Assembly (NCBI GenBank): GCA_022925895.1
Contig: JAKSYS010000605.1
Span: 1 to 38,290, forward strand
DNA length: 38,290 nucleotides
Source of the DNA: Fragilaria crotonensis
Lineage: Eukaryota; Bacillariophyta; Fragilariophyceae; Fragilariales; Fragilariaceae
Reading direction: 5' to 3'
A model generated the notes under the pieces. The model was not told the origin of the DNA and ran no database searches. It saw only the letters and a program-made list of their open reading frames with translations. Below, one piece after another: positions 20,431 through 29,903 of this stretch. Positions within the stretch are counted from its first letter, which is position 1, and each line of letters begins with the position of its first letter. The position numbers and the translations under genes were made by a program.

Positions 20431-21770
20431 TCAGGTTACTCTCCACTGCCAACCGAGTAGGTGCCTGGCCAGTAATGCCGTAATGACCGCATAACCGATA
20501 TCTATAATTTCTTCGCTCTTTTGTAGCTGGCTCAGCGCTGACTCGCTAATAGCTGTCCATGTCTTAACTTGCCAAGTTGACCTCACCTCGGGATTATAGG
20601 TATCTGACATCAAGAATAAGTCCTGCGCCAATGGTTCATAATGAATCCATAGCATATACAACTCCCTCAATGTGCGCAATGCACTCTGTCGCTCAAGAAT
20701 TGTGCTATGCCATGCAGAGATCCTTGCTGTGCCTTTCCCATAACAACAAGTACTATTGGTCCCATAAACAACCAATGATTGCAACTTGCCAGGCGGACCC
20801 TTTTCCACATTTCTTTGGATGATACTTTGGCCTTGCTCCATTCCCAACTAAGAAAACATCCCAAATGAGCGTGTTTCCATCCAATTTTATTTTGTTGGTT
20901 GATCAAGTGCTGAAACAAGTCCTCCTCCTCCTAAGCGGAATGTTCTAGTTGTTAAACATCTGGGTCCGGGCTCTCCAGTCACCCTCAAAGGCCATCACAA
21001 AGACATCTTGAATGTTAGGGCGTGTATTTCACTTCTTGCAAACATCGCTGAGTGTCGTTAGTATGTTTGTTCGCCATTCTGCACGGCTTGCTTGGCTATT
21101 TTGACGTTGTCGGATATCTGACCAGCCACCGTTCATCTCGATGCTCACAAGCTGGAGATCCCCACCGACAAGGATTGTAACAATGCTGATTATGGTTGAT
21201 GGGTAAATATTCCATGGACCAATTTGATGAGGTGGTCTTGTGGTGTTGTCTGCTTTTTGAGGTGAGTCCCAGCATGTGCCTGCTTCCAGGTTACATGGTG
21301 CTTCATATCATCAGTTGACCCGCATCCTCGCCAAACCTGAATATACTGCAGCAATTGTCTGTATGTAACCTGGTGACAAATCGCTTTTTAACAATTGGAG
21401 GTAGTAATACTTCCTTGTGGTGTAATGAGGTGGACTCCAGCATCTTCCGTTAACAGCAATGTATATGGATGAATCGTGCCATGATCTTCTTGTTGAAAAT
21501 TACTTGCATTTTGTCTGGCTGCATCGACATTCAGTACGCTGACATGCCGATACGCAGCTCTTCTATCATGGTGCCCATGGATGTGTTAAAGTTGTAAACC
21601 TGGCATCTAGTTTAATTGTAGCTAGTTGTTGAATGTTGACCACTCAGTCATATTCCGGACAACGGGGGTCGAGCGGTAGTAGCAGTATTGGTTCTTGTTC
21701 AAGCATCTCTCCATCAACAAATCCTAGTTCATTTTTGGTGACTCCACCGATGGCTTGGAGAAAGGGGCAC
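20431..21770 (-). pseudogene. Decayed retroelement-like ORF remnants
   Basis: Minus-strand coding texture is cut by stops and shifts. Recognisable pieces are TWKQAHAGTHLKK and DHLIKLVHGIFTHQP at about 21300-21190, NKIGWKHAHLGCFLS at about 20895, and a 138-codon stretch ending at 20431 (ALRTLRELYMLWIHYEPLAQ). A further coding-like stretch lies at about 21760-21660 (VTKNELGFVDGEMLEQEP). From memory, these resemble the region downstream of the polymerase in repetitive diatom reverse-transcriptase-like ORFs. No polymerase motif survives in the window, so the class is not certain. Confidence 0.4.
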
Positions 21771-23615
21771 CAAGAATTGAGCAGTCAAATCTCAGGTGCG
21801 TAAATCTTCCCGACGACAATATACCATTCATGATGCGTGTATCATGCATGGTACCATTGAGGTTTCGGTGTACCTGTGTTATGATCCAACCGTAAGAATG
21901 AATCAATGGATGCCAAGAAGTCTCAAAGAGATGAGAGCCACATCAATTCAAGATGTGGTAGAGAGGTGTTTAGTCTCTCCAAGTAATGAATAAGGCATGA
22001 CGAATTCAATGCACAGATGCCTGAAGTTAGCATCTCCTAGCTAATTCAATTGGACCAAATAGCACTTCTCGCTTGATTTTGCGATTGAAACCATAACTAG
22101 GAACTAGTATGATCAAAATTGTGCGGCATTCTTGAATGCGCTCTACTAACTGCTGGCGGGATATGGTGAAACACGAGAGAGGATGACTCATACTCAGGAG
22201 ATAACAGGCACCATAATAGAACTAGCAGTAATGCAACACAAAACGAACTGTCTTTTTTGCGTCAAAACAAGCATAATTATAGCCACAAAAAGTCCCTACA
22301 AAAGGATAGATTCATTTTGCAAAGCCGGGTGGCCGCTTTTGAAGACATTACAAAATATGCACATTGTTTTGTTAAAGACCCGGATTCTCACAAAAGGGAC
22401 ACCAGCCAGGGTTGTGTATGAACAGCTACGTACAAGCTGGAAAGTGCTTGGACTGCAAATGGGACAAGGTATTGGATGGTGTGTGGTAATGCTGCACTCT
22501 GCGACTGTAAAGCACAGTATGAGTTGCAGTACATGGGCAGACGGCTGTTCTTGTCTTTAAAAATCTTTTGACTGTCTTCAATAACACCTTCGGATAGAGA
22601 AGGTCCTGGGTTGATCAGAGATGGCAAATCATGTCAGGCAAATGCAAGCACCTGCCATTCTTTCACAAGCTGAGCAAGATGTTTGTCAAGTGTTTCTTGC
22701 AGTTTTTGGTCAATTTGCTCATGGCGGCAGCATTTGTGCAACAACCAACATGACACCGACAAAGACCCTGCAGTTGGGGAAAATGAGACAACTGATCCAT
22801 ATGATAACTACAATATATTTTGTACACAACCACAGTCAATGCCGAATTTCTTTTACAACTATGACATACTCATATCATGAAAAGAATGATCAATCATGGT
22901 CCAATTACTCAGTTTGGTAAAATCACTGGGGAGTACAGTGGTATACTACATTTTTTTTAGTTTTCGAAACAAACCGGTCAGTCCCCATTTTGTTGAAAGC
23001 GTTTTGTTCGCTGTAAGCATCGGCCTTTTTATTCCTTGTGAGACCTTGCAACTGCTGGTCCGTACTGAAGTACTACTTCTCTACCGGTAGGTGCAAGTAT
23101 GCGACAACTCTTGAGCCTGGAGCAAAGGGTGGTGGTGGTGGAGTCTCGTCTCCATGAAGAAAGGTCCACCAAGAAAATTTAACGTGTTCTCTCCAATTTG
23201 AAACCGACATTTGCCGCACCTTCCAATCCAATCCCTCCCGTGTGTTGGAATATCGAGCTCCATTGTTACAGTACTCCTCCTCCAGTACCATTCAAGAGAT
23301 TGTACGGGACAGGTTAAACTGCATCTATTCATACAGCATCGAGGCTTGCATTCCTTTTTATCATGCATACTCCGAGTATATGCTTATGTTTAAGTTTAAT
23401 GTGTAATCCTACGGTGGAGTACATTACTCATGGTCTGCATACAAAATGTCACTTCTACGGATACGACCACAACAAAATCGGCAGTCATCCCACATGAAAG
23501 TTACTGACCATACAAGAACACGTCTAACTTACGCGCCAAAAATCCTGGGGACGACTGAATAGATAGCCGCCTCAGCAAACCCAAGAATGAAGTACAGCAA
23601 ACGAAACGTGGAGCC
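21771..23615. other. Intergenic region, no gene recognised
   Basis: AT-rich sequence with only short ORFs that lack recognisable motifs on either strand. It probably contains old transposon debris continuing from 20431-21770 and the promoter of the LRR gene at its right end. No terminal repeats or RNA genes were seen. Confidence 0.4.
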
Positions 23616-24827
23616 ATGACGGCGCCATCATCGACCCCGAGAACCTCTCGCAAATGTTGCACCCCAAGTGACAAACCTTGCAAACGTTTGAAAGTGGAGG
23701 ACACACCAGACACGAATTCTGACGTAACGCATAGCACTTTCGACAATGATAATTCTGCCGGTGATGTTGACGAACGCGAAAACATCGTCGAGGCGCTACC
23801 AGATGATTTATTAGGAGCTATTTTTTTCGGTGGATTTGTTGATAGCTTGGAGGTTATAAACACAACGAGCTGCATTTCAAAGGGGACAATGGCGTTAGCG
23901 CAGACGCAGGTGAAAATGCTGGATCTCCGGAAGTGTTCCAAGCTTACGAGCGCGAAGCTTTCTTTCCTTGTGAATCGCTTTCCACACCTTCAAGTAAGTT
24001 TCCTTATTAGTGTGGAACCAGTGTCATATCGCAATTCTTGCTTATTCGCGAATTCACTTGATTTCAGGAGCTCGACCTTAGCTACTGCCAAGGAATCAAA
24101 AACATATCCCGCCTTCAGAGACTTAGATGTTTGAAGATTTTGAAATTATGCGGCACTGGTGTCTCGACCATTGGAATCGATTCCTTCCTCAAGTCGAAAG
24201 GAGCGCAAAGTCTCGAAGAGTTGGATCTAAGTGTTGTCAACGAATCCCAGAAGAGCTACATTAAAGATCGAACTGTACAATTACTGGCGGTACGTGCATA
24301 TCAGCGATGTGAACGATCTCTGATGACTGAGCATATTCCTGACGCACAGTCCTCGTCGTCAGAAGAGATGCCCAAATCTGAGGTCGTTAAAATTGGCATG
24401 GTGCAGGGGGGTCACAGATGCAGCGGTAGCGCATTTAGTGAAGCTACGAGGTCTCGTTGAACTCGATCTTCAACTCACATCCATCACCGCAGAAGCGTGC
24501 AAGTCGCTTTCCCAACTGACTTCTCTTGAGAAACTCGATCTGAGTGCATGCAACATTGGATCATCAGGTATCCCATATTTGCTTCCGGAACGACCCAGAT
24601 CGAAATTGAAAGAGCTTGAGCTTCGCTTTCATATGAACCTCAACGAAACAGCGTTGAAAGTGTTATTGACCCGTACTCCCAGGTTAGAGGTCCTCAACGT
24701 GCAATGCTGCGAATTGACGAGAGAGAGCATCAAGAGCACTTTCGTCCCACTTCAACGCCGCGGTGTAATAGTCAGAATGGACAGAATCGTTGACGGTTAT
24801 TACGTACCCCGAAGCATGACGGGTTAG
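23616..24827 (+). CDS. F-box-like leucine-rich-repeat protein, three exons
   Basis: Exon 1 is 23616-23993, intron 1 is 23994-24067 (GTAAGT...TTTCAG, 74 bp), exon 2 is 24068-24289, intron 2 is 24290-24406 (GTACGT...GTGCAG, 117 bp), and exon 3 is 24407-24827. The product is about 339 residues. A Ser/Thr-rich leader with a KRLK patch precedes an F-box-like motif at residues 60-92 (ALPDDLLGAIFFGGF). Cysteine-containing LRRs follow (LDLRKCSKLTSAKLSFL, ELDLSYCQGI, ELDLQLTSITAEACKSL, KLDLSACNIGSSGI, VLNVQCCELT). F-box/LRR proteins usually select substrates for SCF ubiquitin ligases. Exon 3 is one base too long for phase 0, and a G6 run (24406-24411) lies right at its start. One extra G there, or an alternative acceptor, explains it. 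Confidence 0.82.
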
Positions 24828-25228
24828 TAGTTCGTTCTATCCATATGGAGAGCAATGCACCTTCGTCTTGCACTTTTCACTCGCTCTAATGCTTAAATGG
24901 TGGAGCCTATTGAATCATACGCCGTATATAAAGTTAACTGGAATCATAGTTAACTGGAAACGCTTCTGACGTTTCAGAACTGCAGGGGCTTGCGGTACAG
25001 CAAATGTGCTATGATAGTCGTAAAGAAAACATCATCATTTGGTCGTATACGACGTATGCATACATGCCGGCTGTGCGACTCGACTACCAGGAAGGTCCGG
25101 CCCAAAGCACGTTTCAGCCGTTAAGTTTATGACCGTCGTCAGATATGCGTCAGGGATCTTCCCATTTGTATGTATTGCGAGATTTGTAGCTCCATTGGTC
25201 GAAGCAAACGAGCCGGCAAGGTTTTCTC
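24828..25228. other. Intergenic, short direct repeats only
   Basis: 3' UTR of the LRR gene followed by AT-rich DNA. AGTTAACTGGAA occurs twice near 24931-24959. No gene recognised. Confidence 0.4.
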
Positions 25229-25547
25229 TCTTCGTAAGTAAAAAATTGCTGACCGTCAGTAAAAAATTGCTGACCGACAGTAAATATTTACTGACCGTCA
25301 GCAAAAAATCACTGACCGTCAGTAAATAATTGCTGACCGTCAGAAAATCTGATTTGTCTTTAAGAAGTTTTCGTGGACACATAGTATGTTCTTACGTCAG
25401 TAATTTCTCTTGACCGTCAGCAATTTTTTACTGACCGTCAGCAATTTTTTACTGACCGTCAGCAAATTTTTGCTGACCGTCAGCAATTTTTTTACTGACC
25501 GTCAGCAATTTTTCACTGACCGTCAGTAAATTTTCACTTTGCGTCAT
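25229..25547. repeat. 21-bp-period array of near-palindromic 11-mers in inverted halves
   Basis: The unit CTGACCGTCAG occurs five times on the left (25249, 25270 with one change, 25291, 25312, 25333). It occurs six times on the right (25410 with one change, 25431, 25452, 25473, 25495, 25516), with decayed copies at 25391 and about 25537. Units are separated by 10-bp spacers. Left spacers are A-rich (TAAAAAATTG type); right spacers are T-rich (CAATTTTTTA type), the exact reverse complement. A unique 47-bp centre (25344-25390) separates the halves. The central base of the 11-mer is C on the plus strand in both halves. The array could fold into a long hairpin or serve as a string of TGAC/GTCA (bZIP-like) sites. 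Confidence 0.9.
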
Positions 25548-26218
25548 GCACATGATAATAGCGCCAGCCTATGCTTCACGTTGCGTCACCACGACTCAGA
25601 ATGGAAGCGATTTTCACCTCCAGGGTATCACGTGTTTTCGTCTGATTCACGATTCCCTAGGTATGGCCGGACCTTCCAGTACTGTAGCTATTCGGCTATC
25701 TCTACTTGGCAGTTGTACGCTGCGACTCAAATCGTATCTGTAGATCCTTCGTGCGGAAGAACGCCGGCACGCTACTCAGTATCGCCTTTTCTTGAGCATC
25801 AGTGTTACTTTGAATTGGGCGGTTGAGCTGTTGAGTCATACACTTTCGGTTGAAAGCATGCGTCGTCCGTTGACTAAGGAAACTCGCCAATCTAGACCAA
25901 GTGGCGAGATACAGAGGTAGTCTCATGAACCATCCGTTGGATTACCCCGTAGATACTTTTGCCATGCTCTTTGGTAGTTCACGTATATATTAACATGTTC
26001 CGATTAAAAACTCGGGACTTAAAAGGAATCCGTGTTGACTGCGAAGCGATCATTTACATCGCCAGGAAGCGACAACACGAATAGTCTCACACAATCTCGC
26101 TCATCGACCACTGGATGTCAAGATAAATACGTCTTGCCCGGGAATCGCAGAGGATCGCCTTTGTCGCTCATAGCAGCACAATACGTTCATACATTGATTC
26201 AGAAATCCCGGATCAACC
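25548..26218. other. Intergenic / 5' region of the TPR gene
   Basis: No gene recognised. A TATATATTAA stretch at about 25983 may belong to the promoter of the gene starting at 26219. Confidence 0.4.
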
Positions 26219-28664
26219 ATGTATGCGCCATCGTTTTCACCCATAAGACGGAACAGAGGACGTAAATCAAAAGTACATCAAGCACCTGACATGATTTCCC
26301 CTGTTCAATGCATCTCTTCGATTCCAAACCGTAGGCACACTCCAATTTCATCGCCTCAGATCACGGGTGATTATCAATATCTCAAAGAACAAGCGGATGA
26401 ACATCGGCTAGCGTTGAGGAATTGTAGATCCGCACTTGCGAGTGCCCTCGATCGTCTAGGAGAGCATCATGTCAAAAATAAAGAATACGATGACGCGATG
26501 GACGCATTCACAGAGGCGCTTCATGAAAAACGAAGTGTTCACGCGCACATAGTTCCTGATTTGGGATTCTCGGGAAGCAACCGATCGCGGGCGAATACAG
26601 ATGAAGCTCAGCTAGTAGATGTGAACAATGAAAGTGAGCAGCTTCGGGACGACACTATCGACTCAATCGTGCATACACTTCGAAACATGGGGAACGTTCA
26701 CTCTCTACGAGGCGAGCACGATGAAGCTATGCGATATTACACTGAAGTCACGAGTTTGCGTGCTAATCGTGCGAGTGTTCGGGATGCAAGATCAGTGGAA
26801 TCATTCTCAAAGTCGTCGTTCTTCGGGGTTGACGAGGACACTTCCACCCTCATGAGTGAACTCAACGAAGACGTTAGGGCACTTGATGATCTTTTCCGAA
26901 GCATTTCTTTCAGAAACACTGCAAATACTAGGATCGATAGTTCCAAGTCGGTAGCGCAATCATCTTCGACAAAAAAGTAGCGACTCGCCAAGGAAACGAA
27001 GGAGGGGAGATGGACTCCGCGAAGCCGGGTCGTCCGAGAACGAGCCGTTTAAGCGATCTTCTTCTTTGGGAACACGCTCTAACAATGAGCTTACTGAGGC
27101 ATTAGACTCCTACCGAAACTTCATTGACACGCATGGTGTTGATAAAGAGTTTCACGAGGAACAATTGAACTCGTACACACTGCGAGCAGAGTTGCTTCAA
27201 GAGAACCAGAAAAGGACGGATTGCAACGACGTAAGCAACAACGTCTCATCGGTCGAGGGCCATCCAACTAGAACTGCTGAACTTCAATTGGCAATGGAGC
27301 TTTACCGTCTCATTCTGTCGCTTCAGCGCGAGATGGAGAACAAAATCAATTCTGAAGCTGACGATGAACCGCAGACATCTGCAACCATTGGGTCGACATT
27401 GATTCGCATAGGGAGTCTGTGCTACAAGTTGAACAATGTGGATGAAGAACTTGAGATGTACAGGGGAGGCCAAAGCGGTTTATACAAAGTCGTTCGGAGA
27501 GAACCACGCGTACGTTGCAGGGACTAGAAAGAACATCGGAATGGTTCTTGCGGAGCGAGGTGAATATGACGAAGCCATTGAACAATTTGAAAAAGCACGT
27601 CTCGTGTACCTTGCCGTTAACGGCGGCGAAGAGAATAACCGCGATGTTGCTAGCGCGATCTCGTGCATGGGAAACGTTATGAACAGAATGGGCGAGCTCG
27701 ACGAGGCACTTAACCACTACGTTCATGCTCTCCGCATCTACGAACTCGTCCGCAAACGGGACAACGCAGATGACGCTACGCGAGATGTTATATCTACCTT
27801 GAAGATAATTGGTATGGTTTACGGCAAGAAGGGGAATTGGACACCGCGATGGATTACTTCTCGCAAGCAATGACGCTGATTCGATCACTGGGTACTGCTT
27901 CGACTGTGTCCGGAAAGGAGAACGTGGCTTCCATTTCCTCTAGAATCGCAGGAATTCACTTCAAGAAGGGAGAATATGAACAAGCGATGAAACACTACCA
28001 AGAAGCACACGACCTCACTGTTGAGTTAAAGGGGGCTAGCCACCCTGAGGTTGCCGGCATCAAACATTACATCGGGGGAATTTACCACAAGAAGCAAGAA
28101 TACGAGGAGGCAATGAACTGCTATCAGGAAGCAGTTCGAATTTATCATTCTACTCTTGGACCGGGACATCCAGCCGTCGCAGCAACTCTTGTGTGCATAG
28201 GGAGCCTTCACTATAAGCGAAGAAATCTGGATTCAGCAATGATGTTTTACCGGGAAGCTCTTCGCCTGAACCGAGATGCATATGGACTTCATCACCCTGA
28301 CGTTGCGCCGACGCTTAAGAGTATTGGTACCATCCTGACGAAGAAGGGCGAATACGACGAAGCTTATCAGGTCTTCAGAGATGTTCTCAGCATCAAATGT
28401 ACGGTCCATGGTACTGGACATCCTGAAGTTGCGAATGCGTATAAGTCTCTGGGCAACATCCACTACAAAAGGGGCGAACTCGCCGATGCCGAGAGACAAT
28501 ACAGACATGCATTGAATATCTACAGACGCAACAAGGGTGAAGATCACCCTGAGACCGTTAGTGCCCGGACGAGTATTGAGCACATTCGATACTGGATGAA
28601 GGAGCGAGGACAACGCCAAATCGATGGCCGAGAATCAAAAACCTCCACCAGACAGGACCGGTAA
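26219..28664 (+). CDS. Kinesin-light-chain-like TPR repeat protein, frame-disrupted
   Basis: The start ATG at 26219 (CAACCATG context) is followed by a basic leader. A first TPR-like pair at about 26440-26760 (LGEHHVKNKEYDDAMDAFTEAL, NMGNVHSLRGEHDEAMRYY) comes next, then a Ser-rich/acidic linker. From about 27390 at least seven TPRs of about 42 residues follow, with the kinesin-light-chain signature HPEVA/HPAVA/HPDVA/HPEVA/HPETV between repeats. Three frame changes occur, each in a homopolymer: A6 at 26971-26976 (one too many), G4 at 27463-27466 (one too many) and G4 at 27831-27834 (one too few). With these the span is exactly 815 codons including the stop. It is a protein-interaction scaffold; the partner is unknown. 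It is probably an intact gene in the organism. Confidence 0.85.
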
Positions 28665-29008
28665 TGATAGGTGCTAGAGAGATGTGCTACAAGCTATAAA
28701 CAAATAGTGGCATTTTTCCATTCCCAATGCTACTACCAGAAGTGTTGAAGAACAGAGAACTAGGCTGATTGGGCAGGCTGTGCTCCGATCAGCGAATTGT
28801 TGCGAGAACGGTTGAAGTGCCGTCAAGGGAGCAAGCAGAATTGATGGTTCACTGAATGGACCGTAGACTTAGTGAATATCACTAACAGGTTAAGGATTCA
28901 TAACAAGATTCCAATGGAAGCTAGTGCATAACTGATGTATTCCAGATATCCGGACAACTCGTAGGGTCGGTCGGATTTGTGCTATTGTACATTCTTCGAT
29001 ATCAGGAT
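28665..29008. other. Intergenic, convergent 3' ends
   Basis: Lies between the stop of the TPR gene and the stop of the minus-strand small membrane protein gene. Nothing else seen. Confidence 0.4.
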
Positions 29009-29347
29009 TCAACCCTGGTTCGACTCTTGAAAGAACTTCGCCTTGTCATTAGACCATCGCAATCTCGCCTCCATTCGGCCGTGGTGGTTGATAACCAATG
29101 TTTGGATTCTCAATGGTATCGTCTTCTTCATCCGCCGACCCGCCGGTTCCTCAATCTGATCTCTGAGGCCTGGAAACAGGAGGTTTAAAACAAAGTAGCC
29201 GACGCTGATGGCAACCAAAATCGCAAAGATCGTTAACAGCAGGATTGTCCTGCCCTCGGGTTTGACTGCATCTGGTGGTTCAGAATAGTAGTCGTATACA
29301 TCGCCTTGGCTGCTGCCGCCGTCGTCAAGTTGGCGGTTAGTTGACAT
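29009..29347 (-). CDS. Small single-pass membrane protein, hypothetical
   Basis: 112 residues from the ATG at 29347. A hydrophilic acidic N-terminus (DDGGSSQGDVYDYYSEPP) is followed by one strong transmembrane helix at residues 34-59 (ILLLTIFAILVAISVGYFVLN). A basic C-terminus follows (GRRMKKTIPLR, GRMEARLRW). There is no cleavable signal peptide; by the positive-inside rule the C-terminus would be cytoplasmic. A TATATATA box about 30 bp upstream supports the start. The family is not recognised, and the C-terminal part could change if a base error or intron is present. Confidence 0.65.
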   Translation of the reverse strand: MSTNRQLDDGGSSQGDVYDYYSEPPDAVKPEGRTILLLTIFAILVAISVGYFVLNLLFPGLRDQIEEPAGRRMKKTIPLRIQTLVINHHGRMEARLRWSNDKAKFFQESNQG

Positions 29348-29372
29348 CGCTTCTTTGTTGCAAAGTCACCTC

Positions 29373-29380
29373 TATATATA
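29373..29380 (-). promoter_or_regulatory. TATA box of the small membrane protein gene
   Basis: TATATATA, 26-33 bp upstream of the ATG at 29347 on the minus strand. Confidence 0.45.
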
Positions 29381-29903
29381 CCCTTCAAATATCATCCGCG
29401 GCAGAGGCGGCAAGGGACAATGCACAAGCGAGCCGTCCGAATGAGACAACGGCAAACCCGTAACGGTTCTTTCTGCATTCCAATTGACAGGCAGTGCCAC
29501 GTCTCGCCAGATTTGCGAGCGCGCCAGGAACATTTTCAATCACGCTATGGCCACAGAGAATACAGAACTACCGGTACTTTATCACTAACGCTACAACAGT
29601 ACCCAGTAGAATGCACACGTTTTGGAACGAGCCGATACCAGGTACACCTACCAGGTACCTGGTACCACCGCAAATGCTCTATCCATGCAAAAAATACGTT
29701 CCATAGACTACGGTACTCGAGTACAAGGGATTAGGCTCCGTCAGCTATACCTGTAGAATAATCGCAAACTAATCAAGGTTCTCTGCGAAGGACTAATTTG
29801 AAAGTATCTTCTCTGATCAACGTTGTGGGCCAATGCGGATGTATCGTCTACGTTGTAACCAACGAAACGAGTGCCAACTAAGTTATGGGATGAACCTCGG
29901 TCT
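29381..29903. other. Intergenic, with a 14-bp perfect palindrome
   Basis: ACCAGGTACCTGGT at 29650-29663, with a further CCAGGTAC copy just before it (29638-29645). No gene recognised. The region separates the 5' end of the small membrane protein gene from the 3' end of the WD40 gene. Confidence 0.45.

Noticed and set aside
23501..23941. 146-codon minus-strand ORF
   Set aside because: Antisense to exon 1 of the F-box/LRR gene, whose domains and splice sites are convincing.
25035..25382. Minus-strand ORF with a 7-residue repeat (FLLTVSN-like)
   Set aside because: The peptide repeat is simply the 21-bp DNA array read in a frame; 21 is divisible by three, so several frames stay open on both strands.
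25229..25547. CRISPR-like array
   Set aside because: Units are 11-bp near-palindromes, spacers are nearly identical to one another, and the surroundings are eukaryotic.
29420..29734. 104-codon plus-strand ORF
   Set aside because: Runs through palindromic GGTACC-rich intergenic DNA, has no motif and no supporting context.
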